A stretch of 64,000 nucleotides of DNA, taken from assembly GCF_900115085.1 (NCBI RefSeq), contig NZ_FOVF01000004.1, forward strand, positions 183,555-247,554, read 5' to 3'. A program made the position numbers and the translations under genes. Positions 8,762 to 17,651 of the stretch are shown in pieces; position 1 is the first letter of the stretch; every line of letters starts with the position of its first letter. The notes beneath the pieces were generated by a model. That model was given only the letters and a program-made list of their open reading frames with translations, was not told where the DNA came from and ran no database searches. Source of the stretch: Dokdonella immobilis (lineage in GTDB: Bacteria; Pseudomonadota; Gammaproteobacteria; Xanthomonadales; Rhodanobacteraceae).

Positions 8762-9511
8762 ATGACGTATTGTGTGGGAATCCATGTCGACGCCGGCCTC
8801 GTGCTGGCCGCCGACACGCGCACCAGCGCCTCGTTCGACGATGTGCGCACGCACGGCAAGATGCACGTGTTCGAGAAGCCGGGCGAGTGCGTGTTCGTGT
8901 TGATGTCGGCCGGCAACCTGGCCACGACCCAGGCCGTCATCTCGGCCTTGCGCCGCGACATCGAGAATCCCGATGCGCCGTTCAGCCTGTTCAAGGCCAA
9001 GCGTCTGTACGAAGTCGCCGATTATATCGGCCGCGTGCTCGTCGCCAACCAGGCCCAGGTCAACAAGAAGGCGCAACACAACAGCGTCAGCGTCGAGGCC
9101 ACGCTGATCCTCGGCGGCCAGATCGCCGGTGGCGAAGCGGCGGTGCGCCTGATCTACCCGCTCGGCAACTGGATCAACGCGTCGCCCGAGACGCCGTATC
9201 TGCAGATCGGCGAATCGAAATACGGCAAGCCGATCCTCGATCGAATCATCGATCGCGACACCTCGCTGGAGGACGCCGCGCGCTGCGCGCTCGTATCGCT
9301 CGACTCGACGATTCGCTCGAATGTCTCGGTCGGCCTGCCGATCGATCTCGCCATCATTCGGGATGGCGAGCTGCGCGTCAGCCAGCAGGTGAGGATCGAC
9401 GAAGACACCGAGTTCTTCGCGGATATCCGTGAGGCCTGGGCCGAAAAGCTGGCCGCGGCCGTGCATACGCTGCCGCCGTTTCCGTGGGAAACGACGACGG
9501 GTAACGCCTGA
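8762..9511 (+). CDS. Proteasome-type peptidase Anbu (BPH)
   Basis: A 249-residue Ntn-hydrolase of the HslV/20S proteasome superfamily, the ancestral-beta-subunit-like Anbu group. The start MTYCVGIHVDAGLVLAADTR leaves a Thr nucleophile right after Met, followed by the family D17-like Asp (ADTRT) and the Lys in HGKMH; FVLMSAGNLATTQ and the late SNVSVGLPIDLAII are also typical. Anbu is usually next to a transglutaminase-like protein, an alpha-E protein and a circularly permuted ATP-grasp gene; none is seen here. A TACAAT hexamer lies 30 nt before the ATG as a possible -10. Confidence 0.9.
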   Translation: MTYCVGIHVDAGLVLAADTRTSASFDDVRTHGKMHVFEKPGECVFVLMSAGNLATTQAVISALRRDIENPDAPFSLFKAKRLYEVADYIGRVLVANQAQVNKKAQHNSVSVEATLILGGQIAGGEAAVRLIYPLGNWINASPETPYLQIGESKYGKPILDRIIDRDTSLEDAARCALVSLDSTIRSNVSVGLPIDLAIIRDGELRVSQQVRIDEDTEFFADIREAWAEKLAAAVHTLPPFPWETTTGNA

Positions 9512-9594
9512 GCGCCACGCGGAACCCGAAGGATTTGGCTCGGCTTCTGCTCCAAAGTGCTTCGAAGGCAAGACACACCGAGCGGCTCACACAC

Positions 9595-9668
9595 CTCGCT
9601 CCGCCCGAACCCTCACCCGCCCCTGCGGGGCACCCTCTCCCGGGGGGAGAGGGGCGCGGCACGTGGTT
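9595..9668. repeat. Intergenic repeat-like sequence with a G/C hairpin
   Basis: Between Anbu and folB (convergent) lies CCCTCACCCGCCCCTG, then GGCACCCTCTCCC, then GGGGGGAGAGGGGCG. CCTCTCCC and GGGGAGAGG can pair as a hairpin that would act for both convergent transcripts, although there is no T-run. Sequences of this type recur as intergenic elements in many proteobacteria; only one copy is seen here. Confidence 0.4.
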
Positions 9669-9673
9669 CCGCA

Positions 9674-10027
9674 TCAGCTTCGCGCGCGCTCGATCTGGAC
9701 ACCCACCGAACGCGATCCGCGCACGGCGCCGGGCTTGGCCAGACGCAGCTTCACGTGCGTGACCTCGAATTCGTCGAGGATGATCGCCGCGCAGCGCTCG
9801 GCCAGGGTTTCGACGAGCTGGAATTCGGCGGCCTCGACGAAGGCGATCAGGCGCTTGGAAACGGCCTTGTAGTCGAGCGTGTCCTCGATGCGGTCGGTCG
9901 CCGCCGGTCGCGTGTTGTCGAAGCGCATCTCGATGTCGAGGGCGACGGTCTGGCGGATCCGGCGTTCCCAGTCGTAGATGCCGATGACGGTGTCGATACG
10001 CAGGTCTTCGATGAAAACAATGTCCAT
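9674..10027 (-). CDS. folB: Dihydroneopterin aldolase
   Basis: Converts dihydroneopterin to hydroxymethyl-dihydropterin and glycolaldehyde, the substrate step for FolK. The 117 residues match the family length and order: MDIVFIEDLRIDTVIGIYDWER (the Gly-x-x-x-x-E/W-E region), DTLDYKAVSKRL, EFQLVETLAERCA with the catalytic-site Glu, and VTHVKLRLAKPGA with the active-site Lys. A GTG 39 nt further upstream is possible but the ATG at 10027 gives the canonical N-terminus. The tsaD stop is 42 nt upstream. Confidence 0.93.
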   Translation of the reverse strand: MDIVFIEDLRIDTVIGIYDWERRIRQTVALDIEMRFDNTRPAATDRIEDTLDYKAVSKRLIAFVEAAEFQLVETLAERCAAIILDEFEVTHVKLRLAKPGAVRGSRSVGVQIERARS

Positions 10028-10069
10028 GGATTCGGATCGGTTCGGTGAATGGTCGGGGAGCCGCACGGA

Positions 10070-11110
10070 TCAGATGACGGCAGGCAGGGATTCGAGATCC
10101 CAGCGCGGAAAGACCTTGATCTGCGGATCGTCGTGCTGGCCGGCCTCGAGACGGATCGCGCCCGCGAGGGCAATCATGGCGCCGTTGTCGGTGCAGAATT
10201 CGAGGCGCGGGAAGTAGGTGCGGAAGGCGTCCGCGTTGCCGGCGCCGGCAAGCGCAGCACGCAGGCGCCGGTTGGCGCCGACGCCTCCGGCCACGACCAG
10301 GCGCCTGGCGCCGGTCGCGGCCATCGCGCGCCGGCATTTGATGGCCAGGGTCTCGACGATCGCCTCCTCGAAATCGCGGGCGACCGCGGCACGCGTGGCC
10401 TCGCTGCCGTCGCTGCGCTGCCAGGCCAGCAGGACCTGGGTCTTGAGCCCGGAGAAGCTGAAATCGAGGCCGGGCCGATCGGTCATCGGCCGGCTGAAGC
10501 GGAACCGGCCCGGCTCGGCCGTTTCGGCCAGACTGGCCAGGGCCGGGCCGCCCGGATACGGCAGGCCCATGAGCTTTGCGGTCTTGTCGAAGGCTTCGCC
10601 GGCGGCATCGTCGAGGGTGTCGCCGAGCAGGCGATAGCGGCCGATCGCCTCGACCTCGATCAGCATCGAATGGCCACCCGACACGAGCAGGGCCACGAAC
10701 GGCGGCTCGGGCGGGTCGTCCTCGAGCATCGGTGCGAGCAGATGGCCCTCCATGTGGTGCACGCCGATGGCCGGGATTTCGAGGCCCCAGGCCAGCGAGC
10801 GGGCCGCGGCGGCACCAACCAGCAGGGCGCCGACCAGGCCCGGGCCGGCCGTGTAGGCGACCCCGCCGAGATCCTTGACGGCCAGCCCGGCCTCAGCCAG
10901 GGTCTGCCGGATCAGCGGCAGCAGCTTGCGCACATGGTCGCGCGAGGCCAGTTCGGGCACCACGCCGCCGTATTCGGCGTGCAGCTCGACCTGGCTGTAC
11001 AGGGCGTGGGCCAGCAGGCCGCGCTGGCGGTCGTAGACGGCCACCCCGGTTTCGTCGCAGGAGGTCTCGATGCCGAGCACCGGACCGGGTTTTGCAATGA
11101 TCGATGCCAT
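10070..11110 (-). CDS. tsaD: tRNA N6-adenosine threonylcarbamoyltransferase TsaD
   Basis: Transfers the threonylcarbamoyl group to A37 of ANN-reading tRNAs, with TsaB/TsaE. The 346 residues carry [12 protein letters not shown] at the N-terminus, the metal-binding HHMEGH, the [10 protein letters not shown] phosphate loop, and SFSGLKTQ. The C-terminal [12 protein letters not shown] block holds the last metal Asp. The frame continues upstream over the divergent rpsU, but the family N-terminus begins at the ATG of 11108-11110. The tsaD-rpsU divergence is common in gammaproteobacteria. Confidence 0.96.
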   Translation of the reverse strand: MASIIAKPGPVLGIETSCDETGVAVYDRQRGLLAHALYSQVELHAEYGGVVPELASRDHVRKLLPLIRQTLAEAGLAVKDLGGVAYTAGPGLVGALLVGAAAARSLAWGLEIPAIGVHHMEGHLLAPMLEDDPPEPPFVALLVSGGHSMLIEVEAIGRYRLLGDTLDDAAGEAFDKTAKLMGLPYPGGPALASLAETAEPGRFRFSRPMTDRPGLDFSFSGLKTQVLLAWQRSDGSEATRAAVARDFEEAIVETLAIKCRRAMAATGARRLVVAGGVGANRRLRAALAGAGNADAFRTYFPRLEFCTDNGAMIALAGAIRLEAGQHDDPQIKVFPRWDLESLPAVI

Positions 11111-11120
11111 GAAATAGAAT
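11092..11120 (+). promoter_or_regulatory. Sigma-70 promoter for rpsU
   Basis: TTGCAA at 11092-11097 and TAGAAT at 11115-11120 are separated by exactly 17 nt, placing the start near 11127, about 44 nt before the rpsU ATG. The -35 lies inside the beginning of the divergent tsaD gene. This is the best sigma-70 match I found in the window. Confidence 0.6.
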
Positions 11121-11170
11121 GCGCGGCTCGCCCGAGAGCCCGGGTTGTCGAGTTTAACAGCGGAGAGACT

Positions 11171-11386
11171 ATGCCTAGCGTCAAAGTTCGCGAGAACGAA
11201 CCATTCGAATTTGCCCTGCGCCGCTTCAAGCGCACCTGCGAGAAGGCTGGCGTGCTGGCCGAAGTGCGCAAGCGCGAGTTCTACGAAAAGCCGACCCAGG
11301 AACGCAAGCGCAAGCGCGCGGCTGCGGTCAAGCGCCACCTGCGCCGCGTCTCGCGCGACGTCACCAAGCGTCAACGCATGTATTGA
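11171..11386 (+). CDS. rpsU: 30S ribosomal protein bS21
   Basis: The 71-residue small-subunit protein, near identical in layout to E. coli S21: [19 protein letters not shown], then [10 protein letters not shown] and a basic C-terminal half ending RQRMY. It starts 5 nt after GGAGA. It opens the macromolecular-synthesis gene set (rpsU, yqeY, dnaG) found in many gammaproteobacteria. Confidence 0.98.
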   Translation: MPSVKVRENEPFEFALRRFKRTCEKAGVLAEVRKREFYEKPTQERKRKRAAAVKRHLRRVSRDVTKRQRMY

Positions 11387-11480
11387 TCGAGCGGCTGCGC
11401 GATCGCTGCGGCGATCCGTGCGACCGATCGACAGGGGTCCGGGCACCGCGCCGGACCCGCGACATCCGGGCTGAATCTCT

Positions 11481-11520
11481 CGGCCGGCACTGCCCACGCA
11501 GCGCCGGCCGTTTGTGTTTG
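11481..11520 (+). terminator. Stem-loop with T-rich tail between rpsU and yqeY
   Basis: CGGCCGGC at 11481-11488 pairs with GCCGGCCG at 11503-11510 (8 bp, 14-nt loop), followed by TTTGTGTTTG. This is probably a partial terminator that lets rpsU be made in excess over yqeY and dnaG, as in the E. coli operon. A second stem without T-run lies upstream (GGGTCCGG 11435-11442 with CCGGACCC 11451-11458). Confidence 0.55.
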
Positions 11521-11595
11521 CGGCGTTCCGATCCGGCCCTGTCCCGGGCTTGAACCGTTCCGGGCGGCCCTCCATCCACGACCACGAGGTGCACG

Positions 11596-12042
11596 ATGTC
11601 CCTTCTCAAGGCCCGCATTACCGATGACATGAAGGCCGCGATGCGCGCCGGCGAAAAGGATCGCCTCGGCGTGATCCGCCTGATCCTGGCCGCCCTCAAG
11701 CAACGCGAAGTGGACGAGCGCATCGAACTCGACGATGCCCAGGTGCTCGGCATCCTTGAAAAGATGCTCAAGCAGCGCCGCGATTCGATCGAGCAGTACA
11801 CGGCCGCCAACCGCGAGGACCTGGCCGCGGTCGAGCGCGCCGAAGTCGAGGTCATCCAGACCTACCTGCCCACCCCGCTATCGTCGGCCGAACTCGAGGC
11901 GATCGTCAGCAAGGCCATCGCCGACACCGGCGCCACCAGCGCCCGCGAGATGGGCAAGGTGATCGGCCTGGTCAAGCCCCAGGTCACCGGCCGCGCCGAC
12001 ATGGGCCAGGTGTCGGAGTTGATCAAGGCCCGGCTCGCTTAG
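11596..12042 (+). CDS. yqeY: YqeY/GatB-tail domain protein
   Basis: A 148-residue protein of the YqeY family, related to the tail domain of the GatB amidotransferase subunit; the precise role is not established, though tRNA binding has been suggested from the GatB similarity. Typical features are the helical N-terminal half ([19 protein letters not shown]), the [11 protein letters not shown] linker and the C-terminal [18 protein letters not shown]. The start is 7 nt after a GAGG. Its place between rpsU and dnaG is conserved in many gammaproteobacteria. Confidence 0.92.
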   Translation: MSLLKARITDDMKAAMRAGEKDRLGVIRLILAALKQREVDERIELDDAQVLGILEKMLKQRRDSIEQYTAANREDLAAVERAEVEVIQTYLPTPLSSAELEAIVSKAIADTGATSAREMGKVIGLVKPQVTGRADMGQVSELIKARLA

Positions 12043-12043
12043 A

Positions 12044-12160
12044 GCCGGGAAACGGGAATAGAGAATGGGGAATGGATCGGGAGCAGCGCTGAGGCAAGGG
12101 CCAGCTGCTTTCAGCTTCATGCCGTCTCCATTCCCTATTCCCCATTCCCCATTCCCGGCC
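12044..12160. repeat. Inverted-arm repeat built from GGGAAT/GGGGAAT units
   Basis: Between yqeY and dnaG, about 33 nt at 12044-12076 (GCCGGGAAACGGGAAT, then AGAGAATGGGGAATGG) reappear as an imperfect inverted copy at 12127-12160 (CCATTCCCTATTCCCC, then ATTCCCCATTCCCGGC). The arms are themselves iterations of a GGGGAAT unit and enclose about 50 nt. A related element with GGGATTCG units lies at 32307-32472. Confidence 0.65.
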
Positions 12161-12175
12161 ATTTAGACTTACCAA

Positions 12176-13978
12176 ATGGCCGGCCGCATTCCCGAGCGCT
12201 TCATCGACGAACTCCTGACCCGCATCGACATCGTCGATGTGATCCAGGAGCGCGTGACGCTGAAAAAAGCCGGGCGCGACTGGTCGGCGCGCTGCCCGTT
12301 CCACGACGAGCGCTCGCCCTCGTTCACGGTCAGTCCGGCCAAGCAGTTCTACCACTGCTTCGGCTGCGGTGCGCACGGCAGCGCGATCCGCTTCCTGATG
12401 GACTACGACCGCCTCGAGTTTCCCGATGCGATCGAGGAACTGGCCGCGCGCGCCGGCCTCAAGGTCGAATACGAAGGCGGCCAGCGCGACAAGCCGCGCG
12501 AGGACGTCGGCGATCTCTACACTCTGCTCGATGCGGCGGCCACGTTCTACCGCGAGCAACTGAAACACAGCGCGGCGGCGCGCGCCTACTTCGAACGGCG
12601 CGGCCTCGACGCGGCGATCCTCGAACGCTTCAACCTCGGTTTCGCCCCGGACCAGTGGGACGCGCTGAAGAACGCGCTCGGCACGACACCGCAGCGCGTC
12701 GCCCTGCTCGACAAGGCCGGCATGCTCGCCAGCGGAGAACGCGGCGGCAAGTACGATCGCTTCCGCGATCGCGTGATGTTTCCGATCCTCGACCGGCGTG
12801 GGCGGACCATCGCCTTCGGGGGGCGCATCATTTCCAGCGATCGTCCTGATCGCGAGGATCAAGAAGCGGACATCCCTGTCCGCACTCCTGACAAGAGCCC
12901 TGGCCCCAAGTACCTGAATTCCCCGGAGACGCCGCTGTTCCACAAGGGCCGCGAACTGTTCGGCCTCTGGCAGGTGCGCGACACCCACCAGAAGATTCCG
13001 CGCCTGCTCGTGGTCGAGGGCTACATGGACGTGATCGCCCTGCACCAGTACGGCATCACCCAGGCCGTGGCCACGCTCGGCACGGCGACGACCAGCGACC
13101 ATGCCGAACTGCTGTTCCGCAATACGGCCGACGTCTACTTCTGTTTCGACGGTGATCGCGCCGGCAGGCAGGCGGCCTGGCGTGCGGTCGAATCGGTGCT
13201 GCCGCGCATGCGCGACGGGCGCCAGGCCTGGTTCCTGTTCGTCCCGGACGGCGAGGATCCCGATTCGCTGATCCGCAAGGAAGGGCTCGACGGCTTCGAA
13301 CAGCGGCTCAAGCAGGCCATGCCGCTCAGCGAGTTCTTCTTCGCCGAAACCGGCAAGGACGTCAGCCTGTCGAGCATCGACGGCAAGGCGCGCCTCGCCG
13401 AGCGCGCGCGCCCATTGATCGGACAGATTCCTGACGGCGCCTTCCGCGACCTCATGTACGCCGAACTCGAGCGATTGAGCGGGGCGAAGACCGTCGCCGC
13501 CGCGGGACCGGGCGGATCCACGGCGCGTCCGTCATCCGGCAGCAGTGCACGCCCGGCCCAGCGTTCGCTGGTGCGCACCGCGGTGGCCCTGCTCGTGCAG
13601 ACGCCCGCGCTGGCTGCCGAAATCGAACCGCCCTGGACCTTTTCCGAACTGCGCCAGCCCGGCGTCCCGCTGCTGGTCGAGCTCATCCGCCTGTGTCGCG
13701 AGCGCCCGACCCTGACCACGGGTGCCCTGCTCGAACACTTCGCCGGGCGCGAGGAAGCGAGTGCGCTGAACAGGCTGGCGACGATGGACCTGCTCGTCGA
13801 CGGCGAGCATGGGCGCGCCGACTTCCTCGGCGCGATCGGACAATTGGACGTCCAGACGTCCCAACAGCGACTTGACGACCTGATCGCACGCCAGGTCGAA
13901 GGTCGTCTCTCCGAAGCGGAACGCGACGAACTGCGCCAGCTGATGGCAAGCAAGCCCGCACATCGGCGCAAGCAATAG
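12176..13978 (+). CDS. dnaG: DNA primase
   Basis: Synthesises RNA primers at the replication fork. The 600 residues show the N-terminal zinc finger (CPFHDERSPSF, YHCFGCGAHG), the RNA-polymerase core (AFGGRII near 217), the TOPRIM motifs (VVEGYMDVIAL near 281 and CFDGDRAG near 324) and a C-terminal DnaB-binding region joined by a Ser/Pro/Gly-rich linker around 440-460. There is no Shine-Dalgarno sequence; TAGACT ends 6 nt before the ATG, so the transcript may be leaderless. rpoD does not follow; the thr leader begins 56 nt downstream. Confidence 0.97.
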   Translation: MAGRIPERFIDELLTRIDIVDVIQERVTLKKAGRDWSARCPFHDERSPSFTVSPAKQFYHCFGCGAHGSAIRFLMDYDRLEFPDAIEELAARAGLKVEYEGGQRDKPREDVGDLYTLLDAAATFYREQLKHSAAARAYFERRGLDAAILERFNLGFAPDQWDALKNALGTTPQRVALLDKAGMLASGERGGKYDRFRDRVMFPILDRRGRTIAFGGRIISSDRPDREDQEADIPVRTPDKSPGPKYLNSPETPLFHKGRELFGLWQVRDTHQKIPRLLVVEGYMDVIALHQYGITQAVATLGTATTSDHAELLFRNTADVYFCFDGDRAGRQAAWRAVESVLPRMRDGRQAWFLFVPDGEDPDSLIRKEGLDGFEQRLKQAMPLSEFFFAETGKDVSLSSIDGKARLAERARPLIGQIPDGAFRDLMYAELERLSGAKTVAAAGPGGSTARPSSGSSARPAQRSLVRTAVALLVQTPALAAEIEPPWTFSELRQPGVPLLVELIRLCRERPTLTTGALLEHFAGREEASALNRLATMDLLVDGEHGRADFLGAIGQLDVQTSQQRLDDLIARQVEGRLSEAERDELRQLMASKPAHRRKQ

Positions 13979-14034
13979 GTTTCCGATGCAACCGTAGCTT
14001 GACAAGCAGGGCTCCGATCGGCTCCACTTGCTGC

Positions 14035-14103
14035 ATGTGCACAATTATTATGACTACGACGATGACGCCACCCCAACGGGTGCGGTCAGTCGTGCGCAGT
14101 TAG
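14035..14103 (+). CDS. thrL: thr operon leader peptide (22 residues, Thr/Ile-rich)
   Basis: An ATG-to-TAG frame encodes MCTIIMTTTMTPPQRVRSVVRS. Ten of its first eleven residues' codons include five Thr and two Ile, the same two amino acids that dominate the E. coli thr leader. It ends 90 nt before thrA and is followed by a perfect 9-bp hairpin. A shorter version could start at the ATG of 14050 and would still hold four Thr codons. No convincing Shine-Dalgarno precedes it. The call rests on codon content and position; there is no family match to lean on. Confidence 0.75.
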   Translation: MCTIIMTTTMTPPQRVRSVVRS

Positions 14104-14143
14104 TTTTCATCGCAACGACCCCGCAGCCCGAAGAGGCTGCGGG
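14078..14143 (+). promoter_or_regulatory. Putative thr attenuator: terminator hairpin and competing pairing
   Basis: CCCGCAGCC at 14120-14128 pairs perfectly with GGCTGCGGG at 14135-14143 around a CGAAGA loop. The 5' half can instead pair, with bulges, with GGGTGCGGTC at 14078-14087 inside the leader peptide frame, giving an alternative structure that a stalled ribosome could favour. The hairpin is not followed by a T-run (next bases ATGCACGATCC), so it is not a standard intrinsic terminator; the mechanism is inferred. Confidence 0.55.
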
Positions 14144-14193
14144 ATGCACGATCCCCACCCTCGACGAACGCGGGGCCACCACCCGGAGGCTTC

Positions 14194-16734
14194 ATGAGTC
14201 CGTTTGCCCGTTTGTCCGCCACGCTTGCTGCCACGCGGCACAATATCGCCAGCGCCGCGGACAGCACACCGCTGCCGATCGTCGCGCACAAGTTCGGCGG
14301 GTCGTCGCTGGCCGATGCCGGATGCTTCCGCCGGGTCGCCGCAATCCTGCACGGACGCGAGGATGCGACCCAGGTCACCGTGGTTTCGGCCATGCAGGGC
14401 GTGACCAACACGCTGATCGCACTGGCGCAGTCGGCGGCGGCCAGGGATCCGGCCTGGCAGGCGCGATGGGAGGCATTGCGCGAACGTCACCTGCAGACCG
14501 CGCGCGACCTGCTCGGCGAGCGCTCCGGCGCCCTGCGGGTCTGGCTCGAGGCGCGCTTCGCCGATCTCGCCGACACGCTCAAGGCACTCGCCGTACTCGG
14601 CATTCCGGCGCGCGAGGCGCTCGATGCGATCCAGGGCCTCGGAGAGGTCTTCTCTGCGCATCTGCTGCGCGCGCACCTCGAATCCTTCGATGAACCCTGC
14701 GCCCTGCTCGATGCGCGCGAGGTGCTGGTGGTCAGCCATGCCGAGCTAGGCGTCGCGGTCGACTGGCAGGCCAGCGCGGCACGCCTTGCCGACTGGCGTG
14801 CCAGCCATGCGCAGCGGCGCATCGTCGTCACCGGCTTCGTCGCCCGCGACGGCGACGGCCGGCCGACCACGCTCGGGCGCAATGGCAGCGATTTCTCCGG
14901 AGCGATCTTCGCGGCCCTGTTCGAGGCCGGTGAATTGCACATCTGGACCGATGTCGACGGCGTACTGTCGGCCGATCCGCGGCTCGTCCCCGAAGCCGTA
15001 TCGCTCGATGCGCTGTCCTATGAGGAAGCCTGCGAACTGGCCTATTTCGGGGCCAAGGTGATCCATCCGCAAACGATGCTGCCGGCGATGGCCCTGGGGC
15101 TGCCGATCCTGATCCGCAACACCTTCAATCCGGACCATCCGGGCACGCGCATCGCGACCTCGGGCAACGCGCTGCAGGGACCCGTGCGCGGCCTGTCGCT
15201 GGCCGATCAGCTCGCCATCGTCAACGTCGAAGGCGCCGGCATGATCGGCGTCCCCGGCACGGCCGAACGCGTCTTCGCCGCCTTGCGCGACGCAAAGGTC
15301 TCGGTGGTGATGATTTCGCAGGGCTCGTCCGAGCATTCGATCTGCGTGGTCGTGCGCGCCAGCGACTGCGCGCGTGCCGAGGTCGCCCTCGATGCGGTGT
15401 TCGGCCGTGAGCTCGCCTCGGGCCAGATCCAGGCCATCACGGTGACCCGCGACGTCAGCGTGCTGGCCGCGGTCGGCGACGGCATGGCCGGCACCCCGGG
15501 CGTCGCCGCACGCCTGTTCGCGACCCTCGGTCGCGCCCAGGTCAATATCCGCGCGATCGCGCAGGGTGCCTCCGAGCGCAACATTTCGGTAGCCCTGGCC
15601 AGCCACGACGCCTCGCGCGCCCTGCGTGCGGCGCATGCCGGGTTCTGGCTCTCGCCGCAAACCCTCTCGATCGGCGTGATCGGTCCTGGCAATGTCGGCC
15701 GCGCCCTGCTCGAACAGTTGCGCGAGGCCGGGCCGCGACTGCGCGAAACGGCCAATCTCGATCTTCGCGTGCGCGCCATCGCCTCGAGTTCGCACCTGTT
15801 GACCAGCGATCGCGGCGATCTGCCGGCCGACTGGACGGCGCGACTCGGCGCCGGAGAACCGAACTCCGATATCGAGCGTTTCACCGAGCATGTGCACGCC
15901 GCCCACCTTCCACATGCCGTGATCATCGACTGCAGCGCAAGCAATGCCGTGGCCGAGCACTACGCCCGCTGGCTCGCCGCCGGCATCCACGTGATCACGC
16001 CGAACAAGCAGGCCGGCTCGGGTTCGCTGGCGCGCTGGCGGGCGATCCGCGAAGCGCGCGCAGCGAGCGGTGCGCGCTGGCGCTACGAGGCCACGGTCGG
16101 CGCCGGCCTGCCGGTGATCTCGACCCTGCGCGACCTGCTCGATACCGGTGACGAGCTGATCGCGATCGAGGGCATCCTGTCCGGCACCCTGGCCTGGCTG
16201 TTCAACCGCTACGACGGCAGCCAGCCGTTTTCGGCGCTGGTCCGCGAGGCGCTCGCGCTCGGCTACACCGAGCCCGATCCACGCGACGACCTGTCCGGGC
16301 TCGATGTCGCACGCAAGCTGGTCATCCTGGCCCGCGAGGCCGGCCAATCGCTCGAACTCGACGAGGTCGACGTGCGTGGACTGGTGCCGGCCGAGCTGCT
16401 CGATCTCGACAAGGACCAGGCCATTGCCGCGCTCGACTCGCTCGATGCCGCGATGGCCGAACAGCTCGCCGCAGCCACGGCCAAAGGCTGCGTGCTGCGC
16501 TATGTCGCACGCCTCGATCGCGCCGGTGCCGCCAGCGTCGGCCTGGTCGAATTGCCGGCCACGCATGCTTTCGCCAACCTGCGCCTGACCGACAACAGCG
16601 TGCAGTTCACGACCCGGCGCTATGCCGACAATCCGCTGATCGTGCAGGGACCCGGCGCCGGTCGCGAAGTCACCGCGGCCGGCGTGTTCGCCGACCTGCT
16701 GCGCCTCGGCGCAGCGCTCGGGGCGCGCCTGTGA
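14194..16734 (+). CDS. thrA: Bifunctional aspartokinase / homoserine dehydrogenase I
   Basis: Catalyses the first and third steps from aspartate to threonine. At 846 residues it is close to E. coli ThrA (820). The kinase domain opens with KFGGSSLAD near residue 32 and has [11 protein letters not shown] near 228. Two ACT-type regulatory segments follow ([14 protein letters not shown]; then [18 protein letters not shown]). The dehydrogenase part begins near 490 with [13 protein letters not shown] and contains NKQAGSGS and [11 protein letters not shown], ending at the C-terminus. GGAGG precedes the ATG. Its stop overlaps the thrB GTG start by 4 nt. Confidence 0.97.
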   Translation: MSPFARLSATLAATRHNIASAADSTPLPIVAHKFGGSSLADAGCFRRVAAILHGREDATQVTVVSAMQGVTNTLIALAQSAAARDPAWQARWEALRERHLQTARDLLGERSGALRVWLEARFADLADTLKALAVLGIPAREALDAIQGLGEVFSAHLLRAHLESFDEPCALLDAREVLVVSHAELGVAVDWQASAARLADWRASHAQRRIVVTGFVARDGDGRPTTLGRNGSDFSGAIFAALFEAGELHIWTDVDGVLSADPRLVPEAVSLDALSYEEACELAYFGAKVIHPQTMLPAMALGLPILIRNTFNPDHPGTRIATSGNALQGPVRGLSLADQLAIVNVEGAGMIGVPGTAERVFAALRDAKVSVVMISQGSSEHSICVVVRASDCARAEVALDAVFGRELASGQIQAITVTRDVSVLAAVGDGMAGTPGVAARLFATLGRAQVNIRAIAQGASERNISVALASHDASRALRAAHAGFWLSPQTLSIGVIGPGNVGRALLEQLREAGPRLRETANLDLRVRAIASSSHLLTSDRGDLPADWTARLGAGEPNSDIERFTEHVHAAHLPHAVIIDCSASNAVAEHYARWLAAGIHVITPNKQAGSGSLARWRAIREARAASGARWRYEATVGAGLPVISTLRDLLDTGDELIAIEGILSGTLAWLFNRYDGSQPFSALVREALALGYTEPDPRDDLSGLDVARKLVILAREAGQSLELDEVDVRGLVPAELLDLDKDQAIAALDSLDAAMAEQLAAATAKGCVLRYVARLDRAGAASVGLVELPATHAFANLRLTDNSVQFTTRRYADNPLIVQGPGAGREVTAAGVFADLLRLGAALGARL

Positions 16735-17651
16735 ACGCGGCCACGGCCTTCGCGCCGGCCAGCATCGGCAATGTCGCGGTCGGCTTCGACATTCTCGGCC
16801 AGAGCATCACCGGCGTCGGCGATCGCGCGACGGTGCGCCGCATCGGCGCACCGCGCGTGCGCATCGACGCGATTGGCGGCTGCGTGCGCGACCTGCCCCT
16901 CAATGCGCCGGACAACACGGCCGGTCGCGCCCTGATCGCCCTGCGCGAGGCGCTCGACCTGCCGTACGGATTCGCCCTCGAGCTCGACAAGGGCATCGCG
17001 CTCGGCTCAGGCATGGGCGGCTCGGCGGCCTCCTGCGTGGCCGCCCTGGTCGCCGCCAACGCCTTGCTCGAACAGCCGCTGACGCGCGAAGAACTCTATC
17101 CGCTGGCCCTCGAAGGCGAGGCGGTCGCCAGCGGCAGCCGGCATGGCGATAACGTCGCCCCGATGCTGCTTGGCGGACTCGTGCTCGCCGCCGGCGGACG
17201 GCTGGTCCGCATCGAGGTCCCGCACGCCTGGCATAGCGTCGTCGTGCATCCCGACGCCGTGCTCGAGACGCGCCGCGCGCGCGAGGCCCTGCGCGGCAGC
17301 TACACGCTCGAGGAGTTCGTTGCGCAAAGTGGAAATCTGGGCCTGGTCATGGCCGGATGCCATCGCGGCGACGCCGACCTGGTTCGCGCCGGCCTCGCCG
17401 ACGTGCTCGTCGAACCCCGTCGCGCCGCACTGATTCCGGGCTTCCATGCGGTCAAGCAGGCGGCCCTCGAGCACGACGCGATGGGCGCCTCGATTTCCGG
17501 GGCCGGACCCAGCGTTTTCGCCTGGTTCGAGGACCGGACCGCCGCTGAAACGGCGATACCGGCCATGCGCCGCGCCTTCGAACAGGCCGGCTTCGCCAGC
17601 AGTGCCTGGCTCTCCCCCATCAATGGCCCGGCAGCCACGGTGCTCGCATGA
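16731..17651 (+). CDS. thrB: Homoserine kinase
   Basis: A GHMP-family kinase that phosphorylates homoserine. The 306 residues show the substrate-binding N-terminus ([16 protein letters not shown]), the ATP loop [16 protein letters not shown] near 88, the [14 protein letters not shown] motif and the C-terminal [12 protein letters not shown]. The start is the GTG embedded in the thrA stop (GTGA), and its own stop overlaps thrC (ATGA), so thrA, thrB and thrC are translationally coupled. Confidence 0.96.
   Translation: MNAATAFAPASIGNVAVGFDILGQSITGVGDRATVRRIGAPRVRIDAIGGCVRDLPLNAPDNTAGRALIALREALDLPYGFALELDKGIALGSGMGGSAASCVAALVAANALLEQPLTREELYPLALEGEAVASGSRHGDNVAPMLLGGLVLAAGGRLVRIEVPHAWHSVVVHPDAVLETRRAREALRGSYTLEEFVAQSGNLGLVMAGCHRGDADLVRAGLADVLVEPRRAALIPGFHAVKQAALEHDAMGASISGAGPSVFAWFEDRTAAETAIPAMRRAFEQAGFASSAWLSPINGPAATVLA

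Noticed and set aside
10070..11575. 501-codon version of TsaD
   Set aside because: The extra N-terminus lies antisense to rpsU and is not family-like; the start at 11110 restores the canonical N-terminus.
13999..14027. TTGACA at 13999 as the thr promoter -35
   Set aside because: No -10 at 16-18 nt, and a start at that distance would fall inside the leader peptide codon region.
14746..16566. 606-codon minus-strand frame inside thrA
   Set aside because: Antisense shadow of a clear bifunctional ThrA; high-GC coding DNA commonly leaves such frames open.
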